The translations under genes and the position numbers were made by a program. The notes beneath the pieces are model-generated. The model did not search any database. It saw only the letters and a list, made by a program, of their open reading frames with translations, and was not told the origin of the DNA. From assembly GCA_019454045.1 (NCBI GenBank), contig SKCR01038860.1, positions 54,817 through 118,816 on the forward strand: a stretch of 64,000 nucleotides of DNA. The letters run 5' to 3'. Source of the DNA: Zanthoxylum bungeanum. Taxonomy: Eukaryota > Streptophyta > Magnoliopsida > Sapindales > Rutaceae. This document shows, in pieces, positions 53,726-64,000 of this stretch (positions within the stretch are counted from its first letter, which is position 1; every line of letters starts with the position of its first letter).

Positions 53726-55181
53726 GCCAGTTATCTGGGGTTGTGATGAAATCCAATACCACCGGTTTATAAGGGGTTAAATTATAGTTTGGGTAATATA
53801 AAGGTTTATAAGGGGTTAAGAATACTAAGGAGATTGTATCTTGTTTGTTTATTTACAGCTTTCAGTAATTAATTTCCGCTTTCGCACTTTCTTTTCTTTA
53901 CTTTTTCAGTTTTTACTTTCCGCAATTTACTTTTACGCACAGTACTTTTCTTTCTTTAATTTTCAGTTTTTACTTTTCAGTAATGAGGAGGTAACTCCCA
54001 TTTGCTGGGGTAAAAGGTAAAACTTTTATTACTAATATTTAGATTAATCTCCCTTAATTATAATATATAAACTAGTTAAAACCTGACTTAACGAGGATAC
54101 CGCCATATTGGTCGGTTGGTAATTATTTAAATTGGTTTTAACCTGACTAAACTGGATACCGCCTGATTGGTCGGTTGGTAATTAATTATTAATTTGACTT
54201 AATCTGGATACCGCCTATATGGCTGGTTGGTAATTATCATGCAAAGTTAATATATTATATTAAGGGAGATATCTAAAATAGAAATAATAAAAGTGGATCC
54301 TTTTACCTCAGCATTTTCTTTTATTGTAATTTTACTTTATTTACTTTTCAGCATTTACTTTTCAGCATTTACTTTTCAGTGTATTTCATTTTCAGTATTT
54401 TACTTTATGTCTTTTATTTTATTTAAGTTTTTTTACCACCTGTAATATGTGTCGTAGCTAAGCCAGTTATCTGGGGTTGTGATGAAATCCAATATCACCG
54501 GTTTATAAGGGGTTAAATTATAGTTTGGGTAATATAAAGGTTTATTTATTGAGTCTTGATCCTAATGCTTTTTATTAACTGGCCATTAATAAAATTGAAC
54601 TGGTAAATCTAAAATGAACTAGACATAGGGATTTTAGGTTTCAGCCTTAGACTCAATAGCCCACGATCTTCCTTGAGGATAGATAACCCTTTAATAGATT
54701 TCCTTACAGGATAGGAATATACCTGTCGGGCGGGGGTAGCCATAATTGGAACTTAAACTTAATGAATCCAGATAATTGGTTGACATAGACATATGGTTCA
54801 TTGGGTTAAACTGGGTATTTGTGTCTGACCATCGACAGAGGCTTACACATAATTTAGTGTTCCAGGTTAATAAATCAATATATTACCCAACTTTAAGATA
54901 ACTACTTCATCTTTAAAATGATATTGGAAGAAATCACAACCCTAGATAGTTTTTAATATTGAATTTTCTTAAAACCTATTTTCGACAAATTTGTTTTCTT
55001 GTTTTAAATTTAGAATCATCGCCATTTCAAACCAATCAATCAAACAACCTGTTAGATACTAGTAATCATTTGGCCCCATAAATTAATAACAAAAAGGTTT
55101 TAAGTCCTCGTGGGATCGATATTTTTATACTACTTGAACGATACGTGCGCTTGCGTTATACGTGTGTGTTTACGCCGGTCA
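53726..55181 (+). repeat. Partial Athila LTR, + orientation, right end of F
   Basis: It has a short piece (53726-53818), then from 53819 (AATACTAAGGAGATTGTATC) a run to the intact terminus ACGCCGGTCA at 55181. It includes three units of the form TGGATACCGCC...TTGGTCGGTTGGTAATTA near 54095, 54155 and 54205, the inverse of the units at 43524-43720. Confidence 0.82.
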
Positions 55182-55208
55182 TGATGCTATGGGTCATAAT
55201 TGTCCAAC
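55182..55208 (-). repeat. TGATG duplication and outer end of the C LTR
   Basis: TGATG (55182-55186) repeats 42885-42889. CTATGGGTCATAATTGTCCAACA then completes the LTR of C; it is the inverse of the LTR start of E (TGTTAGATATTATGACCCAT at 58962). Confidence 0.88.
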
Positions 55209-55224
55209 AATCTCCCACTTGGCC
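55209..55224 (-). other. Polypurine tract of element C
   Basis: The minus strand reads GCCAAGTGGGAGAT before the LTR start TGTTGGACAATT. Confidence 0.85.
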
Positions 55225-56600
55225 TATATCCAATCACTCAAGTGTCTAACACCTGAACTATGTACGGGTCACTTATGCTTTTACTGAGATATCGCTTTCG
55301 TCAACGGATCTGCAAGGTTATCATCTAAAACGATATTTTCGATCTTGACATCACCACGATGTATGATCTGACGAATCAGATGAAACCAACGAAGTACATA
55401 CTTAAATCATTGATGAGACCGTAATTCTTTAGCTTGTGCTGTAGCCCAGCTCAGCTGCTAATCCAATTAGGAATTTTATAGATCCAAAATGCTTCTTTTG
55501 ATTCTTCAGCCGCAGCAGTAAAATTCACTTTTATTGTTTAATCGGCAACAATATCTTGCTTGGAATATTTCCAGCTCACTGTTACGTTGTTCAAATTAAT
55601 ATGTATCCTGATTGCGATTTATAGTCGCCTTTATCGGTTTGGAAACTTGCATCGGTGAACCCAGTCACCTCAAGTTCTTCTTCTCCATATACTAAGAAAG
55701 CATCCTTAGTTCGTCTAAGATACTTAAGGATTTTATTAACATCAATCCAGTGACCATCACCTGGATCGGCCTGATTGTGACTCCACATGCTCAAAGCATA
55801 TGAGACACCAGGTCGCATACATGTCTTTCAATGTTCAAGTTCTCGGAGAGTGCCAACAACCTTTAGATCTATCCCAGTAGATCTTTATTCCTAGAATAAA
55901 GGTTACATCTCCCAAGTTTTCATGGAGAATTTTAATGAAAGCAAAGATTTCACCAATTTAAATATGGGAATGTCATTGCTAAGAAGCAATACATCATCAA
56001 CATATAGGAAAATCATTGTCAGTGCACTCCCACTAACCTTCTTATATACACAAGAATCATCATCGTTTTGAATGAAACCATATACCATTATGATCTCATC
56101 AAAACGTTGGTTCCAAGAACGCAATGCTTGCTTCAATCTATAAATGATCGATTTAACTTGCAAACCTTGTTTGCATGTTTTGGCATGAAAAAACCGTCAG
56201 GGTGTTATATATGAACATCCTCCAAAGGTTTCCGTTAAGGAAAGCGGTTTTGATGTCCATCTGACATATTTTATAATCGAAATATGCAGCAATAGCAAGC
56301 ATTATCCAAATGGACTTAATCATGGAAACGGGTAAAAGGTTTCATCGTAATCAACACCATGTTGATGACGATACTCTTTCGCTACAAGCCTAGCTTTGTA
56401 CGTTTGTTTGTTACCATCTATGTCTGTCTTCACCATGAAGACTCATTTGCTACCAATAGGCGCAATGTCTTCTGATACATCAACCAGTGTCCAAACTTGG
56501 TTGTATACATGGAATCCATTTCGGACTTCATGGCACCTAGCCATATGCGGAGTCGATACCTTGTATCACTACCTTATACATAGCCGACTCATTATCCTTA
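55225..56600 (-). pseudogene. Element C reverse transcriptase and RNase H, broken
   Basis: RNase H is at 55591-55818: DVNKILKYLRRTKDAFLVYG, then VTGFTDASFQTDKGDYKSQS. The tail is degraded to about 55230. RT is open at 55903-56163 with SIIYRLKQALRSWNQRFDEI and the intact box FLYVDDVLLLSND. The RT start CQMDIKTAFLNGNLW is at about 56235-56275. Between the palm and RNase H about 70 codons are lost: the sequence goes from the LALS block directly to MRPGVSYALSMWS. Stops are common in 56280-56600. Confidence 0.82.
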
Positions 56601-57660
56601 ATAAGACTAATGTCTACGTGAGGTGAGATCAGATACACATACCTCTTAGGTTGTTTTTTGACACTCTCCGACCAACGCGGTTCTTGTGTATTAGCAGATT
56701 GTGGATCAGTCTCATCCCTGATGAACTGTTCATGTTCCGTGAGGGGATCAGTGCCAGGAACAGTATCACTCTGATTTTCATCGAGTTTTACTTTCCTCCC
56801 ACTTACCACTGCATTTAACAGTTCCTCTAAGGAAAATCGCATGGTGAGCAACAAATACCTTGTTCTCTTATGGGTTGTATAAGTAATATACTTTGGTTTC
56901 CCTAGGACAACCTACATATAGGCACTTATCTGATTTGGGTTCTAGTTTGGCACCATCCAAACGTTTAATATATGCCCATCATACCCAAATCTTCAGGAAT
57001 GAGAAACCCGGTTTCTTTCCTGTCCATTTTTCATATGGAGTCTGTCCAACAGACTTTGTCGGAACCTTTTTCGAAATAAGTATTGCACTGTTCAATGCGT
57101 ATCCCATGAAGGAAATTGGTAGCTCAGTGTGACTCATTATTGACCTTACAATGTCCAACGAAGTTCGGTTTCTCCATTCGGACACATCACTCAATTGAGG
57201 TGTTCCGTGAGGAGTCCACTATGAAAGAATACCGTACTCTTTCAAGTAATCTTGAAACTCATTGCATAAGTATTCTACACCATGGTCCAACCGCAATATT
57301 TTTAATACTTTTGCCGGTCTATTTTTCTACTTCGTGTCGAAACTCTTTGAATTTATCAAAAGTTTCTGATTTGTGTTTCATAAGATACACATAACCATAA
57401 CATGATGCAACATCCATAAAGGTTACGAAGTATTCATATCCACCTCTTGTCTGGCTAGATATGGGCCCACTACCTTATCATGAACGAGAGCTAACAGCTC
57501 GGTGGCACATACACCTTTACTGCTAATAGGCATTTTAAGCATTTTACCTAATAAACAAGATTCGCAGCCATCATATGAATTAGGATCAAATACGTCCAAG
57601 TATCCATTCTTCCAAAGAGTGGATATACGAGTCTTGTTAATGTGTCCCAAACAACAATGC
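56601..57660 (-). pseudogene. Element C integrase, broken
   Basis: The linker between integrase and RT is open at 56537-56854. The integrase C-terminal part is at 56979-57194: SEWRNRTSLDIVRSIMSHTE, then VPTKSVGQTPYEKWTGKKPG. The catalytic Asp has become LDHGVEYLCNEFQDYL at about 57230-57290. The GAG-pre-integrase part is open at 57423-57650 (MGHINKTRISTLWKNGYLDV, then CESCLLGKMLKMP). Multiple stops. Confidence 0.82.
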
Positions 57661-58180
57661 CACTAATAAGTCTCATGTGATTTACTCAGTTTGAGCCTTT
57701 TGTTTGTCATGTTATATGTTTGAGATTCATTTATATTCAAAATATAAATACTGTTATTCACATCTAATGTGTATATCTCAATATCATCTTCATAAACAAA
57801 ACACCCAGTGTTCTGGAACATAAAGGTATACCAGCAACAGGTTAAACTAGATATAGGATAATGTTTCTAGTCAAACTAGGTATATTATAACAGTTTCCTA
57901 ATTTAAGTACATGCCCAAATGGCAGTTCCAAAACTTAGGTTCCCACAACCAAAACAGCGACTCTCGTCCCGTTTCTGACTCGCAGGTCGATCTCATCTGA
58001 AGCCAGTCTCCTGCTAGTCATTAGATCCCACACATCAGTACATATGTATGTACCACATCCAGTATCAAAAATCCATTTTTTTAAAAAACCAGTAGTGGAC
58101 ACGTTTATTACAATAACAAACATATCTGAAGTCGGAGTCTTGCCCGTCTTCACTTCCTTCATGTATGCCTTGTCCATATG
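57661..58180 (-). pseudogene. Element C protease
   Basis: It is open at 57935-58177. The active site is KKWIFDTGCGTYICTDVWDL (catalytic DTG), followed by SRRLASDEIDLRVRNGTRVA. The end of the protease is degraded between 57661 and 57930. Confidence 0.82.
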
Positions 58181-58940
58181 GCATTCACGCTTCCAGTGAC
58201 CTCGTTTGCCACAGTTTAGGCATACATCTTGGGATATGTCATCTATTTTCCCAGAAGACTGTGACGATTTTGCCTTTTCCCTTATTTGTTTTTTTCACAC
58301 CCCATAAGCCTTCAGCTAAGCCTTGGCCTTCTGGGATGTCGAAGTAAGATGCGCCTTGTGCTTCTTACCCTTTTAGAAGCTATGGCTCTGCCTCCTTAAG
58401 CATAGCCATTAACTCTCCAAGAGTTTTCTCTTGGTTCATGATGAACCCGCCCCAGCATTCGGGCAGAGACTGTAAGATCAAATCTATGGAAGTCTTGGCC
58501 TCGTAGGTAATGCCCAACTAACCTAGCTATTTGATGTCAGTAATCATCTGCGACACCTAGTGCTCGACATATGTATTATCTAACATACGCGAGCGATTAG
58601 ATTCTTTTACAATTCGTACTTCTAAGATCTAAGGTTAGATCTATGAAGATCCTTTAATGCCAACATCATGGTATAAGGATCTAATCCTTAGTTCTGACGA
58701 CGAAATTAAGGAGTCATTGCGGCAAACATAACGGATTGAGCACTAAAGTTATCATCACGATGAGTCTTCCTAAGCTCATGCTCTACTCCGGGCTCAGGGC
58801 CCGAGAGGTTTCTCTATCCAATAGAGTAACTTCTCAGCTCCCACGAATATTCTGAGATTCATTTCCCAATCTGAAAATTTACGCTGTTAAAGACATTTTC
58901 ACCCAGGATTATGTCCCTTAACGCTAATCTCTCTAGCCAT
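58181..58940 (-). pseudogene. gag: Element C gag, broken
   Basis: The start is ATG at 58940-58938 (MAREISVKG). After a frame change come FSDWEMNLRIFVGAEKLLYW, then SVMFAAMTP, then SIDLILQSLPECWGGFI and the zinc knuckle CLNCGKRGHWKREC (about 58175-58225, CCHC intact). It matches the gag of E segment by segment (FADWEMNLRIVIGAERMLYT there). Confidence 0.82.
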
Positions 58941-58961
58941 CTCGATTGCAATAGTCTAACT
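58941..58961 (-). other. Last 21 nt of the C leader
   Basis: The minus strand reads AGTTAGACTATTGCAATCGAG before the ATG. The same place in E (63114-63134) reads AGTTGGACTATCGTAGTTAAG. The six differences are all transitions. The leader ends abruptly at the LTR of E. Confidence 0.75.
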
Positions 58962-60947
58962 TGTTAGATATTATGACCCATAGCGTCACTGTTTTGTAAA
59001 TGATATTGTATTATTGTACAAAATTAACTATGTGATAATGAAATTGCCTTTTGCCGTTTTGTAATTTATTTACTTTGATATATAAATGGCGAAAGTCCAT
59101 ATGATTAATTCCGTATTGAGATGATATGAGACAGTATCAATACATAAAGGTTTAAATCATTGAATATCCCTAGTCGGAGTATTATCGAGATCGGACATCG
59201 ATAATGCGGAATAGACTAGTATTGCACTTGTGCATGTTGTGAGAGGGCACAACGGCATAGTTCTCATATATTTAAGTATAGGATACTTATGCAAGTGCGA
59301 TAGGAGGTTGTGTTTTACCGATGGTACGAAAACAGCTTCGCTCTGGATAGACCCCGCGGAATCCCATTGGTAGTATGTCTGCGTGTCTATGGGAGGCCGC
59401 ATCAGGGTAGGTGTATATGGTCTTAACCTGAGACTTGCATCGCTAGTACTTGCGACAATAGGTAAACTTTGGTTTTGGTGGTTGGGGGACCTTAACTGGT
59501 TCTGTGTTCACCTCTTCTGGGTTTATCAGGAATCGTAGTGCACTGGGTGTGATGTCAAGATGGAAGTGTCACTTCAGACATATGGAGTTGATGATCACGC
59601 AGGATACAGAACTAGTGCTCTATAAAAGGTTGCAACCGTCGGGACAATATGACTAGGTCAGTATTGCCCGATTTAAAGAGACTAGTTGCTTGATGTCCGA
59701 TATATGTTTCGTACGGGGCAGACACATTTCCAGCCCCAGGCCTAACATGTGATCGTCCGATACTGGATCGATGTACGCAATACTACGGTATACTACGCTT
59801 GATATAGATCTAATATTCCAGTAAGAATATTTCTGGAGAATTGGGTAGGCATGGCGCTTTGCTAGAAGCCAACCTTGTCTTGTAAATCGGTAAAAACGTA
59901 GTACAAGGTACGTACGTGTTTGGATTATCCAACGACCGTATTTACTGCCAACATATCCGGAGATCTCTTGGGTCGCTTCCTGAAGATTCACCTATGATGT
60001 TTGATTCGAACTTTATTAATCTTGGATTAATAACGGAGAAACTTTATCTTGGATAAAATGCCTTATTAGGAGAGAGAGAGAGATCGATTAATTTGGAATT
60101 AATCGATAAAATAATATATTCGATATATTATTAAACGAAATTAGATTTCGACGCGGAATTAAAATCGGATTTTAATTCGGGCAAACGAATTAATTTAGAA
60201 TTATTCATTAGCGAACTGAATAGTAATTTCGCAAGGCGTAATTATTTAATTCACGTCGCGACGGAAATTCGTTAATTCGGAATTGACGAAACCGAGCCCG
60301 AAAGTGTTTGCGGACACATTCGTATTTTGAATCGAGTGATATCCGCAAATCACATCGCGATATCTCATTACTTAATACGAATAGATGGTGGATGTATCTA
60401 GTCACCTTTGTGGGATGATACATTGTCTCTAATCTCAAAGTGTGGTAATGATGGCAAATGATGGATTTCATTTTGGAGGGAAAGCCATGCACGGTTTTGA
60501 AGGATTTTTTGCATTAAAAAATTCTATTGGTATTAGATATCATATCACTTTTCATTTCTTTGTCTCTCACGGTTTTTGGCATGCAAAAGGAACAAAAATA
60601 AAAGTGAAACACTCTCCTCTTCTTTCTCTCTTGCTCACGCCGTGAGCTGCACATACAAGGCAGAAAATTGTTTTCTCATTCTCCATTTTTGCTAGCACAA
60701 GCAAGGAATCAAAGGAGGTGATAGGGAAACCACCTTGGAGCTTGGAATACACAAAGCTTGGAGCTTTCAACTCTTTTCTCCTCTTGGCCGAAACTTCAAG
60801 GATCTTGGAGCTTCAACCTTTGTTCATCTTTTCATCACAAAAGCTTTGTAAGTATGATTCCGCCATGCTTCAAGTTCATTATATATATTCATTTTGTTGT
60901 ATTTCATATGCTTAATCTTTCCTTGGGACTAATTTTAGTAACCAACA
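58962..60947 (+). repeat. 5' LTR of element E
   Basis: It runs from TGTTAGATATTATGACCCAT to TTTTAGTAACCAACA, 1986 bp with TG...CA ends, followed one base later by a primer binding site. It contains GAGAGAGAGAGAG near 60070 and short palindromes near 60090-60300. A small + frame at 60442-60645 shows no family content. Confidence 0.9.
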
Positions 60948-60948
60948 A

Positions 60949-60960
60949 TGGTATCAGAGC
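60949..60960 (+). other. Primer binding site of element E (tRNA-iMet)
   Basis: TGGTATCAGAGC lies one base after the LTR. It is the exact complement of the 3' end of plant initiator tRNA-Met, the usual primer of copia elements. Confidence 0.95.
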
Positions 60961-63134
60961 TATGTTAAGCATGAAATATATTAGGTTAAAATTTGGGTAA
61001 ATTGATTGAAGCATGTTCTTGTGAAATTTGATGAATGAGTATGCTTACATGTATATAAAATGATATTATATGGAATCAATTTTGAGAAAAATGCATTGGA
61101 TGATTTTTCCCAAAAATGTAACCTTGGCCGAATGGGTATGAACATTGGATGTGTTGGAATTTTTTGTGTACAAGATCATTGGATGACTTAAAATGTATAC
61201 GGGACGTAGATTAGTGATTCAATCGGATTGAAAAACAAATCGACACAAAAATCTCACTTGGCCGAATACTAATGGACATGAAAATGGACTTGATTTTTGT
61301 TCAAATTAATGTTGGACATATGTTTTGAACAATAGATGATTAATAAATTAAATTGGTATTTGAAATATTTGGTTTAATGTATTAATCTTGGTTTTACACT
61401 TTAATTAATTGAATTTTAAAATTTGGAATATTGAAATTTAAATTAATGGGCTTAATTGTTAAATTGGGCTTGTAATATTATATTTGGGCATAATGGGCTT
61501 GGTTGGGCCAAGTAGATTTGGGCCAAAAGGATTGGATCCAATTTGGGCCTAAATCACTCCATTAAGTCCAAATGTAGCATAATGGGCTTTAAAGTTTAAT
61601 TGGGCCTTATGGGCTTGAAATTGATTTTGTGGCATTTTTAAGGGTGATTCCTTTTTTGGGCTTGGTAATTGGGTTTGACCCACATTGACCAAAGCCCAAG
61701 CCTTAATAAATCAATTGAAAGCCCATCGGACTTTAATTAAACAAACATTGGATGTTAGTTGGGCTTTGAGACCCAATTAGATTAGATTTAGAATCTAAGT
61801 CTTTAAAGCACATTAAAAGTGTAAACATTTAATTTGGAATTAAATAATTGAATTAGTATTGAATACGAATTAAATTAGATTTAATAAGTAGTTCGATATA
61901 ATTCGTGAATTCGTACCTTATGTACTTATTCTCAAACGAGTTGGACTCGCGCAAAATCAAAACCGTTGTTTGAACATTGGATGATCATTTAAACAAAGAC
62001 TAATTAATTGGATTAGATTGGTTGTAAAAGCATGTCTTGTTTGAATATATATGTATGTGATGAATGAATAGTGTATATCGGATGGATATTAGAAGGGAAA
62101 GGGTAATTTTAGAAATTATTGTAAATTTAGAATTTATAAATTGGACCTGCGTGTCAGCCTTATCTCTTTTATCTCTTGTATTCTCTTCTCACCTGATTCC
62201 CCTCAATGCAAATGAGGTTTCTCTTATTGTATTATGTAATTGGGTAGTAGTAGAATAGTGCTAGCAGGGAGGAAAGGAGTGATTTGTTCTAGGAACAAGT
62301 TGTGTTATATATCCATCCGTATATCACTATTAATTTACTTTACGCGCTTTATGATGTTTTAGAAGCATGCTTAAGGGTGTATGTTGATGAGACCTAACAA
62401 AGATAATAAATTGGTTGCCAATTACGCAAAAATCCCTCAATCTATATTAAGCGATTATCCTTCCATTGAATGATTCTTGTTCAAGATCCGATTGGCATTG
62501 GTTTGTTGGCCAAAGTCAAGACCTTGTCAATTAGGATGTACTTGAATCATGAGAGTTTTGTTCCACATCGGTGTCTTGTCCAAGTTGTGATTTGTTGGCC
62601 AAAGTCAAGATCACTTCTTGTCCAACGACATTGATTACGAAACTATCCTTGTCAATGGGTCCCGCTTAACTGGAATCATTAGGTTGTTGTGCCAAAGCCA
62701 AGGCCTAGATGATTCGGAGGATATGGTTAGAAAATGTATTAGATACATTGGCATACGCTATATGTTTAGGACTTGGATGTCCACCTAACCGGATCTAGGA
62801 ATTGGATTGGATCCAATTGATCTGTGAGATCTACCTAGTTAAATAGCATACAGCTTGTTGGCCAAAGTCAAGGTTGTGTGTTATTAACGGGATCCTAGCC
62901 CACTAGGAAATAGGATTTCCCGAGTTCTCAACAGAGGGTTAGAGACTTGATGAAAATAGTGGGAGGCTAGTATGTGAATTTGCAATTTCATTCAGATACT
63001 TTGCCTTACGCGTTCTTCAAAATTTTTTCGTCTATTTATTATAATTAGTTGGACTAATACATTGTTATTTTTTTGTAACAGTTTGACTGTACCCACTTTA
63101 TCGTTAACTAGATAGTTGGACTATCGTAGTTAAG
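60961..63134 (+). other. Leader of element E, 2.2 kb, non-coding
   Basis: No conserved coding frame lies between the primer site and gag. The part 61440-61760 is rich in GGGCTT/GGGCC words. From about 62500 to 62875 a roughly 90-bp repeat is present (listed separately). Confidence 0.7.
62503..62872 (+). repeat. About 90-bp repeats in the E leader
   Basis: The core TTGTTGGCCAAAGTCAAG occurs at 62503, 62592 and 62855, with a variant TTGTTGTGCCAAAGCCAAG at 62684. Spacings of 89, 92 and 171 bp suggest a 90-bp unit with one copy eroded. Flanks share words such as ATTGG and CTTGTC. Confidence 0.85.
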
Positions 63135-64000
63135 ATGGCAGGCAAAGGAAATGTCCGAGATATCATCATGGGTGATAATGTCTTTAAGGGCACAAACTTT
63201 GCTGACTGGGAAATGAACCTGAGGATAGTCATTGGGGCTGAGAGGATGTTGTACACTATACAGATACCTCTCCCGCCTAAGCCCACTGACCCACTTGAGC
63301 TAGAGTTATGGAAAACTCACAGCAGTGATTGTGACACAGCTCAGGCTATTATGTTAGCTTCGATGACTCAGCACTTTCATCGCCAAAATAGGGACTTGGA
63401 TCCTTATAATATGATGGCTAGACTGCGAGATCTCCACCGCTCCAATAAGCGGATGGGGAGATATGAGTTGGTGAAGAAACTCTTCCGCGCCTGAATGACT
63501 GAAGGCGCATCAGTTTAGGCCCACGGGGCTCAAATGATCGCCGATATTGATGAGTTGGCCAATATGGGAATAGTCTTGGAGGCTGAGCTGACCATAGATA
63601 TGATCTTACAGTCACTTCCTGATACTTGGAAACAAATCATAATCAACTACAAGTTGATGGATACGGATGACACTCTTGGAGAATTGTTATCCATTTTGAA
63701 GGAGTCTGAAAAAGAACTCCAAAAAGGGGGGGCCCGGGCGAGGTGCACTTTGCATCGACCTCTCAGAGGCCAAAGGCTGGGCCCAAAGCTACTGGAGGTG
63801 TGAGGAAGAAGAAACATAAGAAAAAGGGTAAAGGCAAGTTGACAAAAGCTTCTGGGAAGCCTAGGGACAAGTATCAAGATGTCTGCCTCAATTGCGGCAA
63901 GAAGGGTCACTGGAAACGGGACTGCCGAATGGGCAAAGGACACAAGGCGGATATCAAGGCAGGCAAGGCACCAGCCTCTGGTATGTTTGTTATTGAAATA
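63135..64000 (+). pseudogene. gag: Element E gag, partial at window end
   Basis: ATG at 63135 (MAGKGNVRDIIMGDNVFKGT), then the UBN2 capsid core NFADWEMNLRIVIGAERMLY and IMLASMTQHFHRQNRDLDPY up to a TGA at 63492-63494. A second stop (TAG) lies near 63517. The frame continues MIADIDELANMGIVLEAELT, then DMILQSLPDTWKQIIINYKL to about 63725. There a run of G is the likely site of a frameshift. The next frame holds a Lys-rich linker and the CCHC knuckle CLNCGKKGHWKRDC (63884-63925), then SGMFVIEI at the window edge, where the protease would begin. Confidence 0.88.

Larger units (their letters stand above)
42890..55181. mobile_element. Element F: rearranged Athila-type Ty3/gypsy carrying a LOG gene
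   Basis: The outer ends are an LTR start (TGATGAGTGG) and an LTR end (ACGCCGGTCA), flanked by TGATG. Between them are LTR segments in both orientations, minus-strand gag, protease and integrase-tail remnants of Athila type, and a captured host gene. Athila features are the polypurine tract GGTTTGGGGGTG, the block CATTGGGGACAATG before the 3' end, GGGAGGCAACCCATG after integrase, and the protease motif LCDLGASVNLMP. RT, both RNase H parts and most of integrase are absent, so the element depended on others for movement. Confidence 0.85.
40982..58961 (-). mobile_element. Element C: Ty1/copia, - strand, host of F and E
   Basis: The 3' LTR is 40982-42889 plus 55182-55208, interrupted by element F. 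The internal region is 55209-58961. On the minus strand gag, protease, integrase, RT and RNase H follow in order. C lies in element D (flank CGAAG before 40982). Its leader is cut 21 nt upstream of the gag ATG by element E. The 5' LTR lies outside the window. The family is the same as E. Confidence 0.85.
58962..64000 (+). mobile_element. Element E: Ty1/copia, + strand, runs off window
   Basis: 5' LTR, primer site, long leader and gag up to the zinc knuckle are present. The rest lies past position 64000. It sits head to head with C, a member of the same family, having inserted in its leader. gag has two stops and a frameshift, so this copy is not intact. The flank before the LTR is TAACT; the partner of that duplication lies outside the window. 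Confidence 0.9.

Noticed and set aside
60442..61000. Overlapping + strand ORFs near the end of the E LTR
   Set aside because: They straddle the LTR end and primer binding site, so they cannot be a gene of the element. The start of gag is clear only at 63135.

Overview
The window looks like plant nuclear DNA, most likely an angiosperm and probably a eudicot, from a gene-poor, repeat-saturated region. Almost everything that can be recognised is LTR retrotransposon: Ty1/copia polyproteins of the TNT1 type, and Ty3/gypsy elements of the Tat, Athila and chromovirus-like groups. Most are riddled with stops and frameshifts. No rRNA, tRNA gene, CRISPR array or bacterial-type operon was seen. The species cannot be named from the sequence.

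Layout. 1-2250: AT-rich DNA with one weak candidate for the 3' exons of a gene. 2251-10364: decayed Tat-type gypsy element T (+ strand) with gag, protease, RT-RNase H, a second (archaeal-type) RNase H and integrase, then an antisense extra gene that appears to carry a 69-nt intron. 10365-12421: a long LTR (S). About 12422-27000: copia element O (- strand), split by a complete nested copia element I (16985-25829) that still has a perfect 5-bp target duplication, ATCCC. 27000-32859: non-coding gypsy derivative G with a 2.7-kb LTR. 32860-38019: copia element P (+ strand, same family as O), broken by LTR-like block X. 38020-40981: copia element D (- strand) with a tandem triplication across RT-RNase H.

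40982-58961: copia element C (- strand), inserted in D. Its 3' LTR is interrupted by a rearranged Athila-type element F (42890-55181, 5-bp duplication TGATG). Inside F, between an integrase tail and the Athila 3' region, lies an intronless, full-length but frameshifted copy of a LOG-type cytokinin-activating enzyme gene. 58962-64000: copia element E (+ strand, same family as C) begins in C's leader and runs off the window; LTR, tRNA-iMet primer site, 2.2-kb leader and gag are visible.

Nesting gives a relative order: D sits in P, C in D, F and E in C; I sits in O. No protein here looks able to drive transposition alone. The most interesting points are the captured LOG gene, the spliced antisense gene of T, the outward-facing inverted LTR structure of F, and the stepwise triplication in D.
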